Source of the DNA: Candidatus Magnetominusculus xianensis
GTDB taxonomy: Bacteria; Nitrospirota; Thermodesulfovibrionia; Thermodesulfovibrionales; Magnetobacteriaceae
Assembly: GCA_001541255.1 (NCBI GenBank)
Contig: LNQR01000030.1
Span: 1 to 39,848, forward strand
Direction of reading: 5' to 3'
DNA: 39,848 nt
Shown here: positions 24,892-33,051 of the stretch, piece after piece
Layout of the letters: each line of letters starts with the position of its first letter
Numbering within the stretch: the stretch's first letter is position 1
Notes under the pieces: model-generated
What the model saw: the letters and a program-made list of their open reading frames with translations, nothing else
Database searches by the model: none
What the model was told of the DNA's origin: nothing
Made by a program: the position numbers and the translations under genes

Positions 24892-25123
24892 CTCTTGCCC
24901 TCCTCATTGTGATAATACGAATGGCATCGTCACGCCATGTCCACACCACGGCAATTAGTTTACCGTTTATGTCTCCTATACTAAGCCACCTTTGCTCTGT
25001 GCCTCTTGGCGATGGAACAGTACACAAACGCCTTCCATCGAACAAATACCGTGCATCAATAAAATCGAGATTCCGTGCTTTCAGAACACTTTGCCGCTTT
25101 TGTTCTGACCACTCAAATATCAT
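24854..25123 (-). CDS. brnT: BrnT-family ribonuclease toxin
   Basis: BrnT is a small RelE-fold ribonuclease toxin. The 89 residues match the family: start IFEWSEQKRQSVLKARNLDF, the middle LFDGRRLCTV, then EQRWLSIGDINGKLIAVVWTWRDDAIRIITMRRARDEEKRRY with the conserved basic and Arg-Arg-Ala residues. ATG 25123 aligns with the family start, but no ribosome site precedes it. The -10 box ends only five bases before it, so the message is probably leaderless. Confidence 0.88.
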   Translation of the reverse strand: MIFEWSEQKRQSVLKARNLDFIDARYLFDGRRLCTVPSPRGTEQRWLSIGDINGKLIAVVWTWRDDAIRIITMRRARDEEKRRYQALHG

Positions 25124-25128
25124 ATTCT

Positions 25129-25157
25129 ATTGTAACCACAATTGTGAATATTGTCAA
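25129..25157 (-). promoter_or_regulatory. Promoter and operator of brnTA
   Basis: On the minus strand, TTGACA (25152-25157) and TACAAT (25129-25134) are 17 bp apart, close to consensus. The perfect palindrome CACAATTGTG (25137-25146) lies in the spacer and is a natural operator for the BrnA repressor. Confidence 0.75.
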
Positions 25158-25315
25158 GTAGTTGTTTCTGCTGGGTCTCGGTAACAATAGATAAAACGAA
25201 CCAAATTATCCACCATGAGCCACTGAGAACCTCTGTCTTTAGTTAGAGTGGGCAAGGGCCAAAATTGGAAAGGAACTTGCGTCTATGCCTGCATTTTAGC
25301 TTGATCATCAGGAAT

Positions 25316-25373
25316 CATTCTGAGCCTGTCGAAGGATGAAAGTAAATGTCATGGTTATTTTGTTACAGGCCTT
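25316..25373. repeat. Right inverted-repeat block of the brnTA cassette
   Basis: A 23-bp unit at 25316-25338 is the inverted copy of 24439-24461 with two mismatches. GTTACAGGCCTT at 25362-25373 is the perfect inverse of 24483-24494. The stretch from 25158 to 25315 between brnTA's promoter and this block has no gene. Confidence 0.65.
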
Positions 25374-25383
25374 AAGTAGCCTG

Positions 25384-26703
25384 TCACCTTTTGCTGTCTA
25401 CCTTGTTTTTCCACCACACGGCCTTATCCATGATTTCTTGTTCGTCCATGAATAGGCACTTACCGCCGTCAACTAACAGCTTGCCGTTTACCATCACTGA
25501 CTCCACGTCCAATGACTTCATTGAATACACTATGAGTGAATAGATGTCGTAAAATGGTGTCAGATGGGGCTTGTTCAAATCTACTATGATTATGTCGGCA
25601 GATTTTCCTGCCTCAAGCGTTCCGGTCTTATCTCCCATGCCAAGAACCTTTGCGCCGGTTGAGGTTGCCATTGTGAGGGCTGTGATGGCATTTAGCGCCG
25701 TTGGGTCACCGCTTACCGCCTTGTGAATGCGGGCCGCTATAGCCATTTCTGAAAACACATCGAGGTCATTGTTGCTTGCCGCGCCGTCCGTCCCCAGCGC
25801 AACCGCCACTCCCTGTTTCAGCATTGCAACCACTGGGGCTATGCCTGAGGCCAGCTTCAGATTGCTCTCTATGCAGTGCGCTACACCGGTGTTCCTCTTT
25901 GCAAGTATCTCGATTTCTTTGCCGCTAACCCATACGCAGTGGGCAGCGATTACAGTTTCGTCTAAAAAGCCGATATCATCAAGCAGTTCAACTGGGGATT
26001 TACCGTATTTCTTTTTTGCCTCATCCACTTCAAACTGTGTCTCAGACAGATGAGTATGCAGCGGAACCCCATAGCGCTGTGCCACTTGCTTTGCCTTCAT
26101 ATAGGTCTGAGGGCTGCATGTATAGGGGGCATGGGGCGCTATTGATGGGGTAATTAAGTCATCGCCAAGCCAATCCTTTATGAACCTCTCTGCATGTTCT
26201 ATGTACTCAGTGGCATTACTGGCTGCCGCCGTTGGGAAGTCCAGCACCCCGGCACCGAGGACTGCCCTCATGCCCATTTTCTTTGTGACACTGGCAGTGC
26301 TGTCACCAAAAAAGTACATATCATTATATGTGGTAATGCCCGCTTTGAGCATTTCACAACAGGCCAGTTCTGTGGCGTCACCTACGAACTCATCGCTTAA
26401 CCACTTCCCCTCGGCTGGCCATATATGCACTTCCAGCCATTCCCTAAGCGGCAGGTCATCGGCAATGCCCCGAAAATATACCATTGCTGCGTGGGTGTGG
26501 GTGTTTATGAGACCAGGAAGTACTGCCTTGCCGCTGCCGCCAATGTTTTTCCTCGGGTTATATGTGTAAGCGATTGTTTTACTGTCGCCTATGTCCACAA
26601 TCTTTCCATTTCTGACCGCAATGGCAGCGCCTCTTAAAGGCGGCATCCCGTCAACCATTGTCAACACATAATCGCCGCTTATTATATAATCAACATCAAG
26701 CAT
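25384..26703 (-). CDS. mtaD: 5-methylthioadenosine/S-adenosylhomocysteine deaminase (amidohydrolase)
   Basis: MtaD-type enzymes deaminate methylthioadenosine, S-adenosylhomocysteine or similar adenosines, helping recycle SAM by-products. The 439-residue metal-dependent amidohydrolase has PGLINTHTHAAM (HxH metal ligands), the HIWPAE and TTYNDMYFF segments. SIAPHAPYTC, HTHLSET and LGTDGAASNNDLD with the metal Asp follow, all typical of this subgroup. It lies 12 bp after an unknown gene in a minus-strand run. Several subgroups share these motifs, so guanine or chlorohydrolase-like activity is a less likely alternative. Confidence 0.88.
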   Translation of the reverse strand: MLDVDYIISGDYVLTMVDGMPPLRGAAIAVRNGKIVDIGDSKTIAYTYNPRKNIGGSGKAVLPGLINTHTHAAMVYFRGIADDLPLREWLEVHIWPAEGKWLSDEFVGDATELACCEMLKAGITTYNDMYFFGDSTASVTKKMGMRAVLGAGVLDFPTAAASNATEYIEHAERFIKDWLGDDLITPSIAPHAPYTCSPQTYMKAKQVAQRYGVPLHTHLSETQFEVDEAKKKYGKSPVELLDDIGFLDETVIAAHCVWVSGKEIEILAKRNTGVAHCIESNLKLASGIAPVVAMLKQGVAVALGTDGAASNNDLDVFSEMAIAARIHKAVSGDPTALNAITALTMATSTGAKVLGMGDKTGTLEAGKSADIIIVDLNKPHLTPFYDIYSLIVYSMKSLDVESVMVNGKLLVDGGKCLFMDEQEIMDKAVWWKNKVDSKR

Positions 26704-26715
26704 GTGCCGTCAGCG

Positions 26716-27060
26716 CTAGGCCTGCCCCTTTGAGAGGCCCTTGTGGTATTCGGCTATCGATGTTATCTGTACGTCTTGCAGCATTGCCTTATGAGCCTCC
26801 ATTACGCGCTCATATGGTATGCTCATAGCGCTTGCCACATCCTTCAGAGGAAGCCCTTTTTCATAGTGCAGTTGTGCTATAAAAATCTTTAGAAAATCAT
26901 CAGTTATGAAACGCTTCAACTCCTCGTCAGCTATGTCAAGGCGCGAGACAGCGTCATTGAAGTTAAGACCCTGCGCTATCGATTTGTTCAGTTTTTCCAT
27001 AGCACTGTCGTATATCCTGCTCTCTTCCTTTGTGTACTCTTTGTATCTGATATCTTCCAT
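26716..27060 (-). CDS. Unknown 114-residue protein
   Basis: I do not recognise it. It is all-helical and charged. It starts MEDIRYKEYTKEESRIYDSAM and contains a possible helix-turn-helix (KGLPLKDVASAMSIPYERVMEAH, about residues 70-92), so DNA binding is possible but unproven. It lies 12 bp upstream of mtaD and 44 bp downstream of the WDH-repeat gene, so it is probably co-transcribed with both. Confidence 0.7.
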   Translation of the reverse strand: MEDIRYKEYTKEESRIYDSAMEKLNKSIAQGLNFNDAVSRLDIADEELKRFITDDFLKIFIAQLHYEKGLPLKDVASAMSIPYERVMEAHKAMLQDVQITSIAEYHKGLSKGQA

Positions 27061-27104
27061 GGTCTCCCCAGTGGCGGTGTGCGTGGTTAAGCCGACGCTC
27101 AGAT

Positions 27105-27545
27105 TTATTTATCGCCGTCTCCAGAACCTTTTATGGGAAAGGTATAGAGTTCCTTGGCAGCCTCAAGTACGCCGCCCAGGTATGTCGTAGCCTCTTCTGT
27201 CAGTGACAGCCCACGCTTTTGCAAGTCTTTGATAAAGCTCTCCCATCCTGTGTGGTCCCATGTGCCCTGTGTCTTCTTGATGAAAGTAATCGTATTTTCC
27301 GATATGCCCAGCAGAGTGCTTTGTAGTTCGGCTGTACTCGATATTGTTGTATATAGCTTCTTCATGGACTCGAGCATTGAACCGAGATAAGACTGCATGT
27401 CGTTTGACAGGTAAAACCCCTTCTTTTGAATGTTGGACAAAAACTCCAGCCACGCGGTGTGGTCCCACTTGCCGTTTTGCTGGTCTACGAATTTACTTGC
27501 AAGTTCGATTAAGTCTTCAAACGAGCCAAACACTTGTCTTGCCAT
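27105..27545 (-). CDS. Unknown protein made of two WDH repeats
   Basis: The 146-residue protein consists of two copies of one unit. Residues 25-65 begin GKWDHTAWLEFL, continue LSNIQKKGFYL and end YLGSMLESMKKLY. Residues 94-134 begin GTWDHTGWESFI, continue KDLQKRGLSL and end YLGGVLEAAKELY. The offset is 69 residues. Conserved W, D, H, G and L positions suggest a small helical fold that may bind metal or a ligand. ATG 27545 has AAGGAGGG directly upstream; the frame extends six codons further but without a better site. It sits between DUF3786 and the 114-residue gene. The function is unknown. Confidence 0.8.
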   Translation of the reverse strand: MARQVFGSFEDLIELASKFVDQQNGKWDHTAWLEFLSNIQKKGFYLSNDMQSYLGSMLESMKKLYTTISSTAELQSTLLGISENTITFIKKTQGTWDHTGWESFIKDLQKRGLSLTEEATTYLGGVLEAAKELYTFPIKGSGDGDK

Positions 27546-27655
27546 CACGCCCTCCTTCCTCAAAGTTTATGCGTCTCAGACGCTGAGAGATTGTCTTCCA
27601 ATTATACTATATTTTTACAAAAAATTTCCCGATTGTTGTGAGCGGACAAATTATT

Positions 27656-28420
27656 TCAAGCTGAAATTTCGCCAAGTGTTATGGTTAGTTCCCTTAGCAG
27701 GAATACCAGTGATTCTATGTCCAGGAATCTCTCAGCGGTACTGTCAAACAGCACCTTTATCTCAGACTGGAACTCATCGTCGCCTTGCCAGTACAGGATC
27801 AGGATAGGGATTTTTGGCAGGAGATAGAGTTTCCATGCCACACTTGACGGCTGTCCTTCTATTTCAACGGCTCCGATGGATTTAATCGCGGCTGTGGACG
27901 CCCTGTAATCTTTTACAAACATTTCTGTAAGCGGTTGTTCACATTCTTTCTTAAATGCCCCGATTTTCACTATTCCCATTCTGAGGCGGTCAAATGAGAC
28001 CCAGTCGTTTGTCATCTCACTTGCATCACTTGTCTTTATGTATATCAGAAGAAGGATTTTTATCCAAAGGCTGACACTGCCGCTTGTGTCAACACTGCCG
28101 TCGTATCTTACTGTATAGTCCTTGCCGAGGCATCTTATTACTATTCCAGAGTCTGTGACTACTGCACCGACTGCTGATGCGGCCTTTTTAAGGTCAAGTT
28201 TGGCGGTTTCCTCTTTAAGCTTGTTGAACATGGTCTCTGTAACATCGAGTTTTGTTACGTTTGAGGACAATTTATCAAGTGTGTTTTTGTCCAGATGTGG
28301 GCACGCCTCAAGGGTTGCACTTCCCTTAACAACAGCGATTGCTAAGGCCATGCAGGTCTTATGACCGCAGGCGCCACAGTTAGTCTTCGGCAGTTCTTTA
28401 TATAGTTCAATTGAGTTCAT
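27656..28420 (-). CDS. Iron-sulfur (CoFeSP-like) / DUF3786 protein
   Basis: The N-terminal region has a four-cysteine [4Fe-4S] pattern, TNCGACGHKTCMALAIAVVKG...ACPHL (C-x2-C-x4-C-x16-C). This resembles the cluster domain of the corrinoid iron-sulfur protein and electron-transfer RnfB proteins. The rest, about residues 75-254, matches DUF3786 (for example IVIRCLGKDYTVRYDGSVD and MTNDWVSFDRLRMGIVK). Such proteins are common in strict anaerobes; the function is unknown. ATG 28420 is preferred over the GTG at 28447 because the GTG lies inside a terminator hairpin. It has 254 residues from this start. No obvious ribosome site is seen. Confidence 0.85.
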   Translation of the reverse strand: MNSIELYKELPKTNCGACGHKTCMALAIAVVKGSATLEACPHLDKNTLDKLSSNVTKLDVTETMFNKLKEETAKLDLKKAASAVGAVVTDSGIVIRCLGKDYTVRYDGSVDTSGSVSLWIKILLLIYIKTSDASEMTNDWVSFDRLRMGIVKIGAFKKECEQPLTEMFVKDYRASTAAIKSIGAVEIEGQPSSVAWKLYLLPKIPILILYWQGDDEFQSEIKVLFDSTAERFLDIESLVFLLRELTITLGEISA

Positions 28421-28436
28421 CAGCAGCTGCAGTTGA

Positions 28437-28471
28437 AAATCCGGCACTTAGCGTTAAATGCCGGATTTTTT
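28437..28471. terminator. Bidirectional terminator between the SDR gene and DUF3786
   Basis: AATCCGGCA and TGCCGGATT form a perfect 9-bp stem with T-runs on both sides (TTTTTT on +, TTTT on minus). For the minus strand it ends the SDR transcript and separates it from the DUF3786 gene. Confidence 0.75.
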
Positions 28472-28493
28472 AGCAATCGTTATGTCACACAGC

Positions 28494-29237
28494 TTATATT
28501 CTCATACCACCATCAACTTCTATTACCCTGCCTGTGAAGAAATCGTTTTCAACGATGAACTTAACGGCCTTAGAGATTTCTTCCATCTCTCCAAGTCTGC
28601 CTGCGGGGATTTGCTGTATAATCTTGTCAAGGACATCCTGACGAATCTTTGCCACCATCTCGGTGTTGATATAGCCTGGGGCTATTGCTCCTACTCTTAT
28701 GCCATACCTTGAGAGTTCCTTGCCCCATGTGACGGTCATGGAATCTACGGCTGACTTTGTTGCTGAGTAGTTGGTCTGACCGAGGTTTCCCGCGCGGCTA
28801 ATCGAAGAAATATTTACGATTACGCCCTTTTTGTCGCTTTTTACCATGTGATAGGCCGCCTCACGTGCGCAGAGAAATACGCCGGTGAGGTTGACGTTTA
28901 TAACTTTTTCCCAGTTTGACATTGGAAACTTAGTTATATCATCGCCCTTTTTTCTGATGAAAAGTGCATCTGCGGTTATTCCTGCGTTGTTGATTAATAT
29001 GTCTGCTGCGCCATGGTCTGCGGAATAGGAGTTGAAGAATGCCTCTACTTCTGATTCTTTTGTAACGTCAAGAATCTTACCGTCTATGCCGGTTTCAGCT
29101 TTCAGGGCGTCCAGATTCTCCTGTATCACGTCCACGACAAAGGGGTTAGCCCCTGCGTTTTTCATATCCACAGCAAACTTCCTGCCCATACCTCTGCCAC
29201 CGCCCGTTATTACTACATTTTTTCCAGCTAAATCCAT
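28494..29237 (-). CDS. Short-chain dehydrogenase/reductase (FabG-like)
   Basis: SDR enzymes reduce or oxidise alcohol/ketone pairs with NAD(P)H. The 247-residue protein has the Rossmann signature GGGRGMG (11-17), NNAGIT, and the catalytic Ser-Tyr-Lys in NISSISRAGNLGQTNYSATK. It ends with the FabG-like VIEVDGGMRI. It resembles 3-oxoacyl-ACP reductase, but no other fatty-acid gene is near, so the substrate is open. AAGGAGGT lies eight bases before the ATG. A terminator follows, so it seems to be a single-gene unit. Confidence 0.9.
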   Translation of the reverse strand: MDLAGKNVVITGGGRGMGRKFAVDMKNAGANPFVVDVIQENLDALKAETGIDGKILDVTKESEVEAFFNSYSADHGAADILINNAGITADALFIRKKGDDITKFPMSNWEKVINVNLTGVFLCAREAAYHMVKSDKKGVIVNISSISRAGNLGQTNYSATKSAVDSMTVTWGKELSRYGIRVGAIAPGYINTEMVAKIRQDVLDKIIQQIPAGRLGEMEEISKAVKFIVENDFFTGRVIEVDGGMRI

Positions 29238-29442
29238 TCCCTGTTACCTCCTTTTTAGTTGTATTTATTGTACTGGCTTATCCACAAAAGTAGCTGTCAT
29301 AGTATATATCTAACCGATGATTTTGTCAAGGATTTCAAAAAAGGGACAGATTTATTTATTTAGAATGCACTGTGCCGCCATTGGCGGGGTCTCGGGGCTT
29401 AATAGGGAGTCACACTACGCTTTTTGTATCCGATGGCACTGC

Positions 29443-30785
29443 TGTCCAAAATAAATGAGGCTCAGGGGGGCACCCCTTATAAAACAATCTGTTTTTGACA
29501 GGTTTATGAGCAGTTCCATTTCAGGTTTACCTTTTATGCTGTCCAAATCAGACAAAGTTAAGGGTCAACTGGTGAGGATTATATTGTACAGGCAAGGTCT
29601 CAAATGGACTATCGAGCCATGCCCACAGATTACGATGTGTAAAGAGGTTCATTCTTAAAAGTGCCACAAGGTTGGATAACGACCAGCCGTACTGGGACTT
29701 TAGTTGAAGATACTTCAGTATAAGCATTACGATCAACGCAGTCCATATCTGTATCTTTACTGCATTGGCGCTGGTTCCTACAAATGTTTTAATCTTAAGG
29801 TTCTGCTTTAGCGCCTTGAAAAACAACTCAATCTGCCACCTGTCCTTATACACAGCACTTACTGTCGATGCCCCAAGCTTCATGTGATTCGTCAAAAAAA
29901 CAAAGGTTCTATCTGTTTCGGGATCATATACTTCCACACGACGTAACAGACATGGACACCTTTCTTGCGCACCTATCCCTGTCAGACTGATGACCTCATC
30001 GCTGACAATATTTCGGTTTTGTGGAACTGTGCGCTTCTGTACGACCTCGTATAAGGCATTGTCTTTCATTCTTGTGACGAAATATACTCCCTGTGCCGTC
30101 CACTTTCCAAATAAGGAATAATCGTTGTATCCCCTGTCATCAACCACTATTGTGCCTGGTTCAAACTGAATTGTCCTTGCTACCTCCACATCAGAAACCT
30201 TACCGTTTGTAATCACGGCATAGGAAGGTAAATACCCATCATGGTCAAGCACCAGATGCAGCTTTACTGCGCCTTTCGTCCGGCGATACTTCGCCCAATC
30301 ATACAGGCTCAGGCACAGATCGATGACCGAGGAATCTATGCTTACCAATCTGTTCTTGAATCGAAACTTCCTTGTCCTGCCGGTTACTCCAACCTTACAA
30401 CGATTATAGAGATTGAAAAAAACATCCCTGTACAATTCCCATGGCCGATGGCATACGACAGGGTAGCACGCTTCGGAGGGTCTATGCCCAAGTGCTTCAA
30501 CTTGCCCTCACAACTACGTAATCCATTGACTATCTCTCTTAACGAGTGCGCCCTACCAAGCTGACAGAAAAGCATACTCACAAACTGTCCCCAGCATGTG
30601 AACCCTTTTGCACTCTTTTCTGCTTTGTGCTTCCTGACCTCCCTGTAAAACTCAATACGCGGAAACAATTGCAATATCTGACTGAATATGCTACAAAATA
30701 CATTCATGTTGAGTCCTCCTTTGGGTTTCTTTGACCAGAAATGTTATACCAAATCAGGACTCAACTTTAAAAGCTATTTTGGACA
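29443..30785. mobile_element. IS4-family insertion sequence, degraded
   Basis: The element is bounded by perfect 11-bp inverted ends TGTCCAAAATA (29443-29453) and TATTTTGGACA (30775-30785) and holds a minus-strand DDE transposase. The bases outside the ends (ACTGC and AGAGT) do not match, so no target duplication is evident. The transposase has a frameshift, so this copy cannot move on its own unless the shift is programmed. Confidence 0.8.
29548..30707 (-). pseudogene. IS4-family transposase with a frameshift
   Basis: The first part (30707 to about 30460) carries the DUF4372-type N-terminus: FSQILQLFPRIEFYREV, CWGQFVSMLFCQL, SLREIVNGLRSCEGKLKHLG, ending KRATLSYA. The second part continues PWELYRDVFFNLYN with the DDE core: SIDSSVID (D), VDDRGYND (D) and the YKDRWQIELFFKALK box (Y-2-R-3-E-6-K). 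The two lie in different frames and join near 30452-30465. A single missing base after GCC in GCCATCGG would restore A-N-R-P-W. It is therefore a recent pseudogene. The downstream part ends normally at 29548. Confidence 0.85.
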
Positions 30786-31144
30786 AGAGTGGTCAAGTGT
30801 ATATCTATATGTCAACACTCTCAATAATTTATTAGTTTAGTAAGATGTTAATACTATCAAATATTACGAATAGGTAACAATAATAGCGATGTAAAGTACA
30901 TTAATATGATGTTATTGTTTTCAATATAATGGATATCTGCGCTATTTTATGGCTATTAATGTTATAAGTATGTAACACATCATGATAAACAATTATTTAA
31001 TCATAATATAAATGATACTATGCTGCTGACAAATGGGTACCATGAGCATCCTTCCTCGTGATCAGAATGATTCTATTTTGATTGAAACTTCGTCTTTGAT
31101 GATGTGGATTCTGATTTATTTATTGATATTTATTAGTACACACT
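30786..31144. other. AT-rich gene-free stretch
   Basis: This stretch has no plausible coding frame. It is strongly AT-rich (many TTAAT and ATAT words) and contrasts with the flanking genes. It may be the remains of an older insertion. I see no clear promoter or repeat. Confidence 0.4.
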
Positions 31145-32068
31145 TTAACTAACCACATATTCCCCTGCTTTGAATCTGTCGAGAAAGTGCATGTAGGCAG
31201 GATAGGTCTTTATTTTGCGCTCAAGTTCTGTTATGAAGCGTTTGGTTATTGCGTGTATGTCACGTGGTTCGTCTGCTTTTGTGAGCGGGGCGCCTATTAA
31301 TATTTTATACGGTTTTCTCTGCCCCGGCGTGACAAATAACGGCAGTATCTCTGCCCCTGTCTTTTCAGACAGTATGGCTGGCCCAAGCGGGAACATTACC
31401 TTCTGCCCTAAGAAATCGAATACATCGTGTCTTCCCACATGCCTTTGCGTGCCGCTGCCGTCTCCCGTTACCATCACCACTCCACCCTCCTTAAGCCACA
31501 GGAATACCGGCCTCAGAAATGACTCTGCGTTGACTATCTCGGCTGGAATCTTTGCCTCATACCTGAGCCTCAGCCTGAAGGCGACATGTCTGCCTATCCA
31601 GCTCAACCCGTCATCTGATGGAAGCCCTATCTGCTTCATCTTGTAGCCAAGCCTTGCAAGGGCAACAAGCGGTATGTGGACAGGCCCAAAGTGCCCGTGA
31701 ACTAATATCACCCCTCTTCCCTTTTTCAGCGCGGCGTCAAGATACGAAAGCCCCTCAAATTCAATTACCTTGTCTACCTGCCGCTTATTGAATTTCGGGA
31801 ACAGAAATATCATCAGCCGGTCAACGTAGTGGTTCTTCATGTAGTCTTGTATAATTAGCGCCTTCTGCGTGTTGTCAACTGACATAAACCGTGAGAGATT
31901 TTCCTCAAGCGCCTGTGTCTTTCCCCGTGACAGTGCAAAATGCAGCTCGCCCATTTTATTTAATACCGTCAAGCCTGATGTTAACGGCAGTGCCTCAATC
32001 GTCCATCGCAGCGGGTACCAGACGACAAGCCTGAACAAATCCCTGACAATACTTTCCTTGGTTACCAT
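31145..32068 (-). CDS. LpxL/HtrB-like lipid acyltransferase
   Basis: LpxL-family enzymes add acyl chains to lipid A precursors or related lipids at the inner membrane. The 307-residue protein has VILVHGHFGPVHIPLVALARLGY with the HxxxxG-type catalytic His. GGVVMVTGDGSG and FPLGPAILSEKTGAEILPLFV follow, standard for the family. A membrane-associated N-terminal segment is weak. It overlaps the glycosyltransferase gene by 7 bp and ends a four-gene cluster that starts at 35828, suggesting acylation of a glycosylated lipid made by its neighbours. The substrate is not determined. Confidence 0.87.
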   Translation of the reverse strand: MVTKESIVRDLFRLVVWYPLRWTIEALPLTSGLTVLNKMGELHFALSRGKTQALEENLSRFMSVDNTQKALIIQDYMKNHYVDRLMIFLFPKFNKRQVDKVIEFEGLSYLDAALKKGRGVILVHGHFGPVHIPLVALARLGYKMKQIGLPSDDGLSWIGRHVAFRLRLRYEAKIPAEIVNAESFLRPVFLWLKEGGVVMVTGDGSGTQRHVGRHDVFDFLGQKVMFPLGPAILSEKTGAEILPLFVTPGQRKPYKILIGAPLTKADEPRDIHAITKRFITELERKIKTYPAYMHFLDRFKAGEYVVS

Positions 32069-33045
32069 TTTGTGAACTTTTTAAATACACCGTCCTTAAG
32101 ACCCTTGAACAACAGATAGAGCCTTCGGGGGCTTCTGTCGTACACTACAATGCCCAGGGCGGACTTAATTACGTTCATAAATAATGAGATATAGGCAAGG
32201 GGCGTGAACGTGCCAATCTTTTTCATATACTCAAATATCAGAAACATGTTCCTCACCCTGTAGTATATCTCCATGTCCTTGAGCCTTACGCTCTCTCTGC
32301 CCATGAGGGTCTTCGGGTCCTGCCTTTTCAGCTTTTTGTAAAACAAGCCTTCCTTAACAAACACTATGTTCGTATATAAAGAGGCCATCAGGCCGTAGAC
32401 AAAATCATCGCCAATATAAAAAAATCTCCTGTCAGGATACCCTATCTGCTCCACAATTGTACGGCTTACCAGCATACCCTCAAATGTGGCATAGTTTTTA
32501 AACGAAAACCTGCTGTTTCGGGCAAATGTCCCATTCCTGACCGGCATCATCTTCCCCATACTCAGTGAGAAATAACTGTCGTCACTAAGGACTGTGCCGT
32601 CAGCGAATTTCTTGTTCGGAAGCACTACCCGCCCGGCAAACGTAAATGACATCATTACCTCAAGGGCATTTTTAAGCGGCTCCACGTCGTCGTCCATCAG
32701 CCAGAGCCAGTGAACCCCCCGCTCATAGGCGCGCCGAACACCCTCGTGAAATCCCCCAGCGCCTCCGGTGTTCCTGTGCATTCTTACGTAGTATATGTCT
32801 ATGGCGGCGTCCCCGGTGCTTATTTTTTTGTGAAGCTCAAGGGGTTCTCTCAGGCCGTCAGCCGGAGGGGCATCAATGAATCCTGCCTCTGCAAGCAGCC
32901 TGGGCGTTTCATCGGTTGAGGCATTGTCTATTAAATATATGGCGTCTAGGGCAGTGGTCTGACACTTCAGGGCCTCAAGGCACTCAAGCAGGAGTTCCTT
33001 TCTGTTGTACGTTACCACTACGGCGGCTATAGATTGTCTTTCCAT
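32062..33045 (-). CDS. Family 2 glycosyltransferase (GlfT2/rhamnosyltransferase-like)
   Basis: The N-terminal GT-A domain starts IAAVVVTYNRKELLLECLEALKCQT and has the nucleotide-binding LIDNASTDETP. The metal-binding acidic motif is WLWLMDDDVEP. HRNTGGAGGFHEG is typical of the galactofuranosyl/rhamnosyl-transferase subgroup. The length of 327 residues is complete, with a hydrophobic C-terminal helix (FTPLAYISLFMNVIKSALGIVVY). The start lies 6 bp after the radical SAM gene. The donor and acceptor are unknown, but the neighbours point to a membrane lipid or lipopolysaccharide. Confidence 0.9.
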   Translation of the reverse strand: MERQSIAAVVVTYNRKELLLECLEALKCQTTALDAIYLIDNASTDETPRLLAEAGFIDAPPADGLREPLELHKKISTGDAAIDIYYVRMHRNTGGAGGFHEGVRRAYERGVHWLWLMDDDVEPLKNALEVMMSFTFAGRVVLPNKKFADGTVLSDDSYFSLSMGKMMPVRNGTFARNSRFSFKNYATFEGMLVSRTIVEQIGYPDRRFFYIGDDFVYGLMASLYTNIVFVKEGLFYKKLKRQDPKTLMGRESVRLKDMEIYYRVRNMFLIFEYMKKIGTFTPLAYISLFMNVIKSALGIVVYDRSPRRLYLLFKGLKDGVFKKFTKW

Positions 33046-33051
33046 ACAGTG

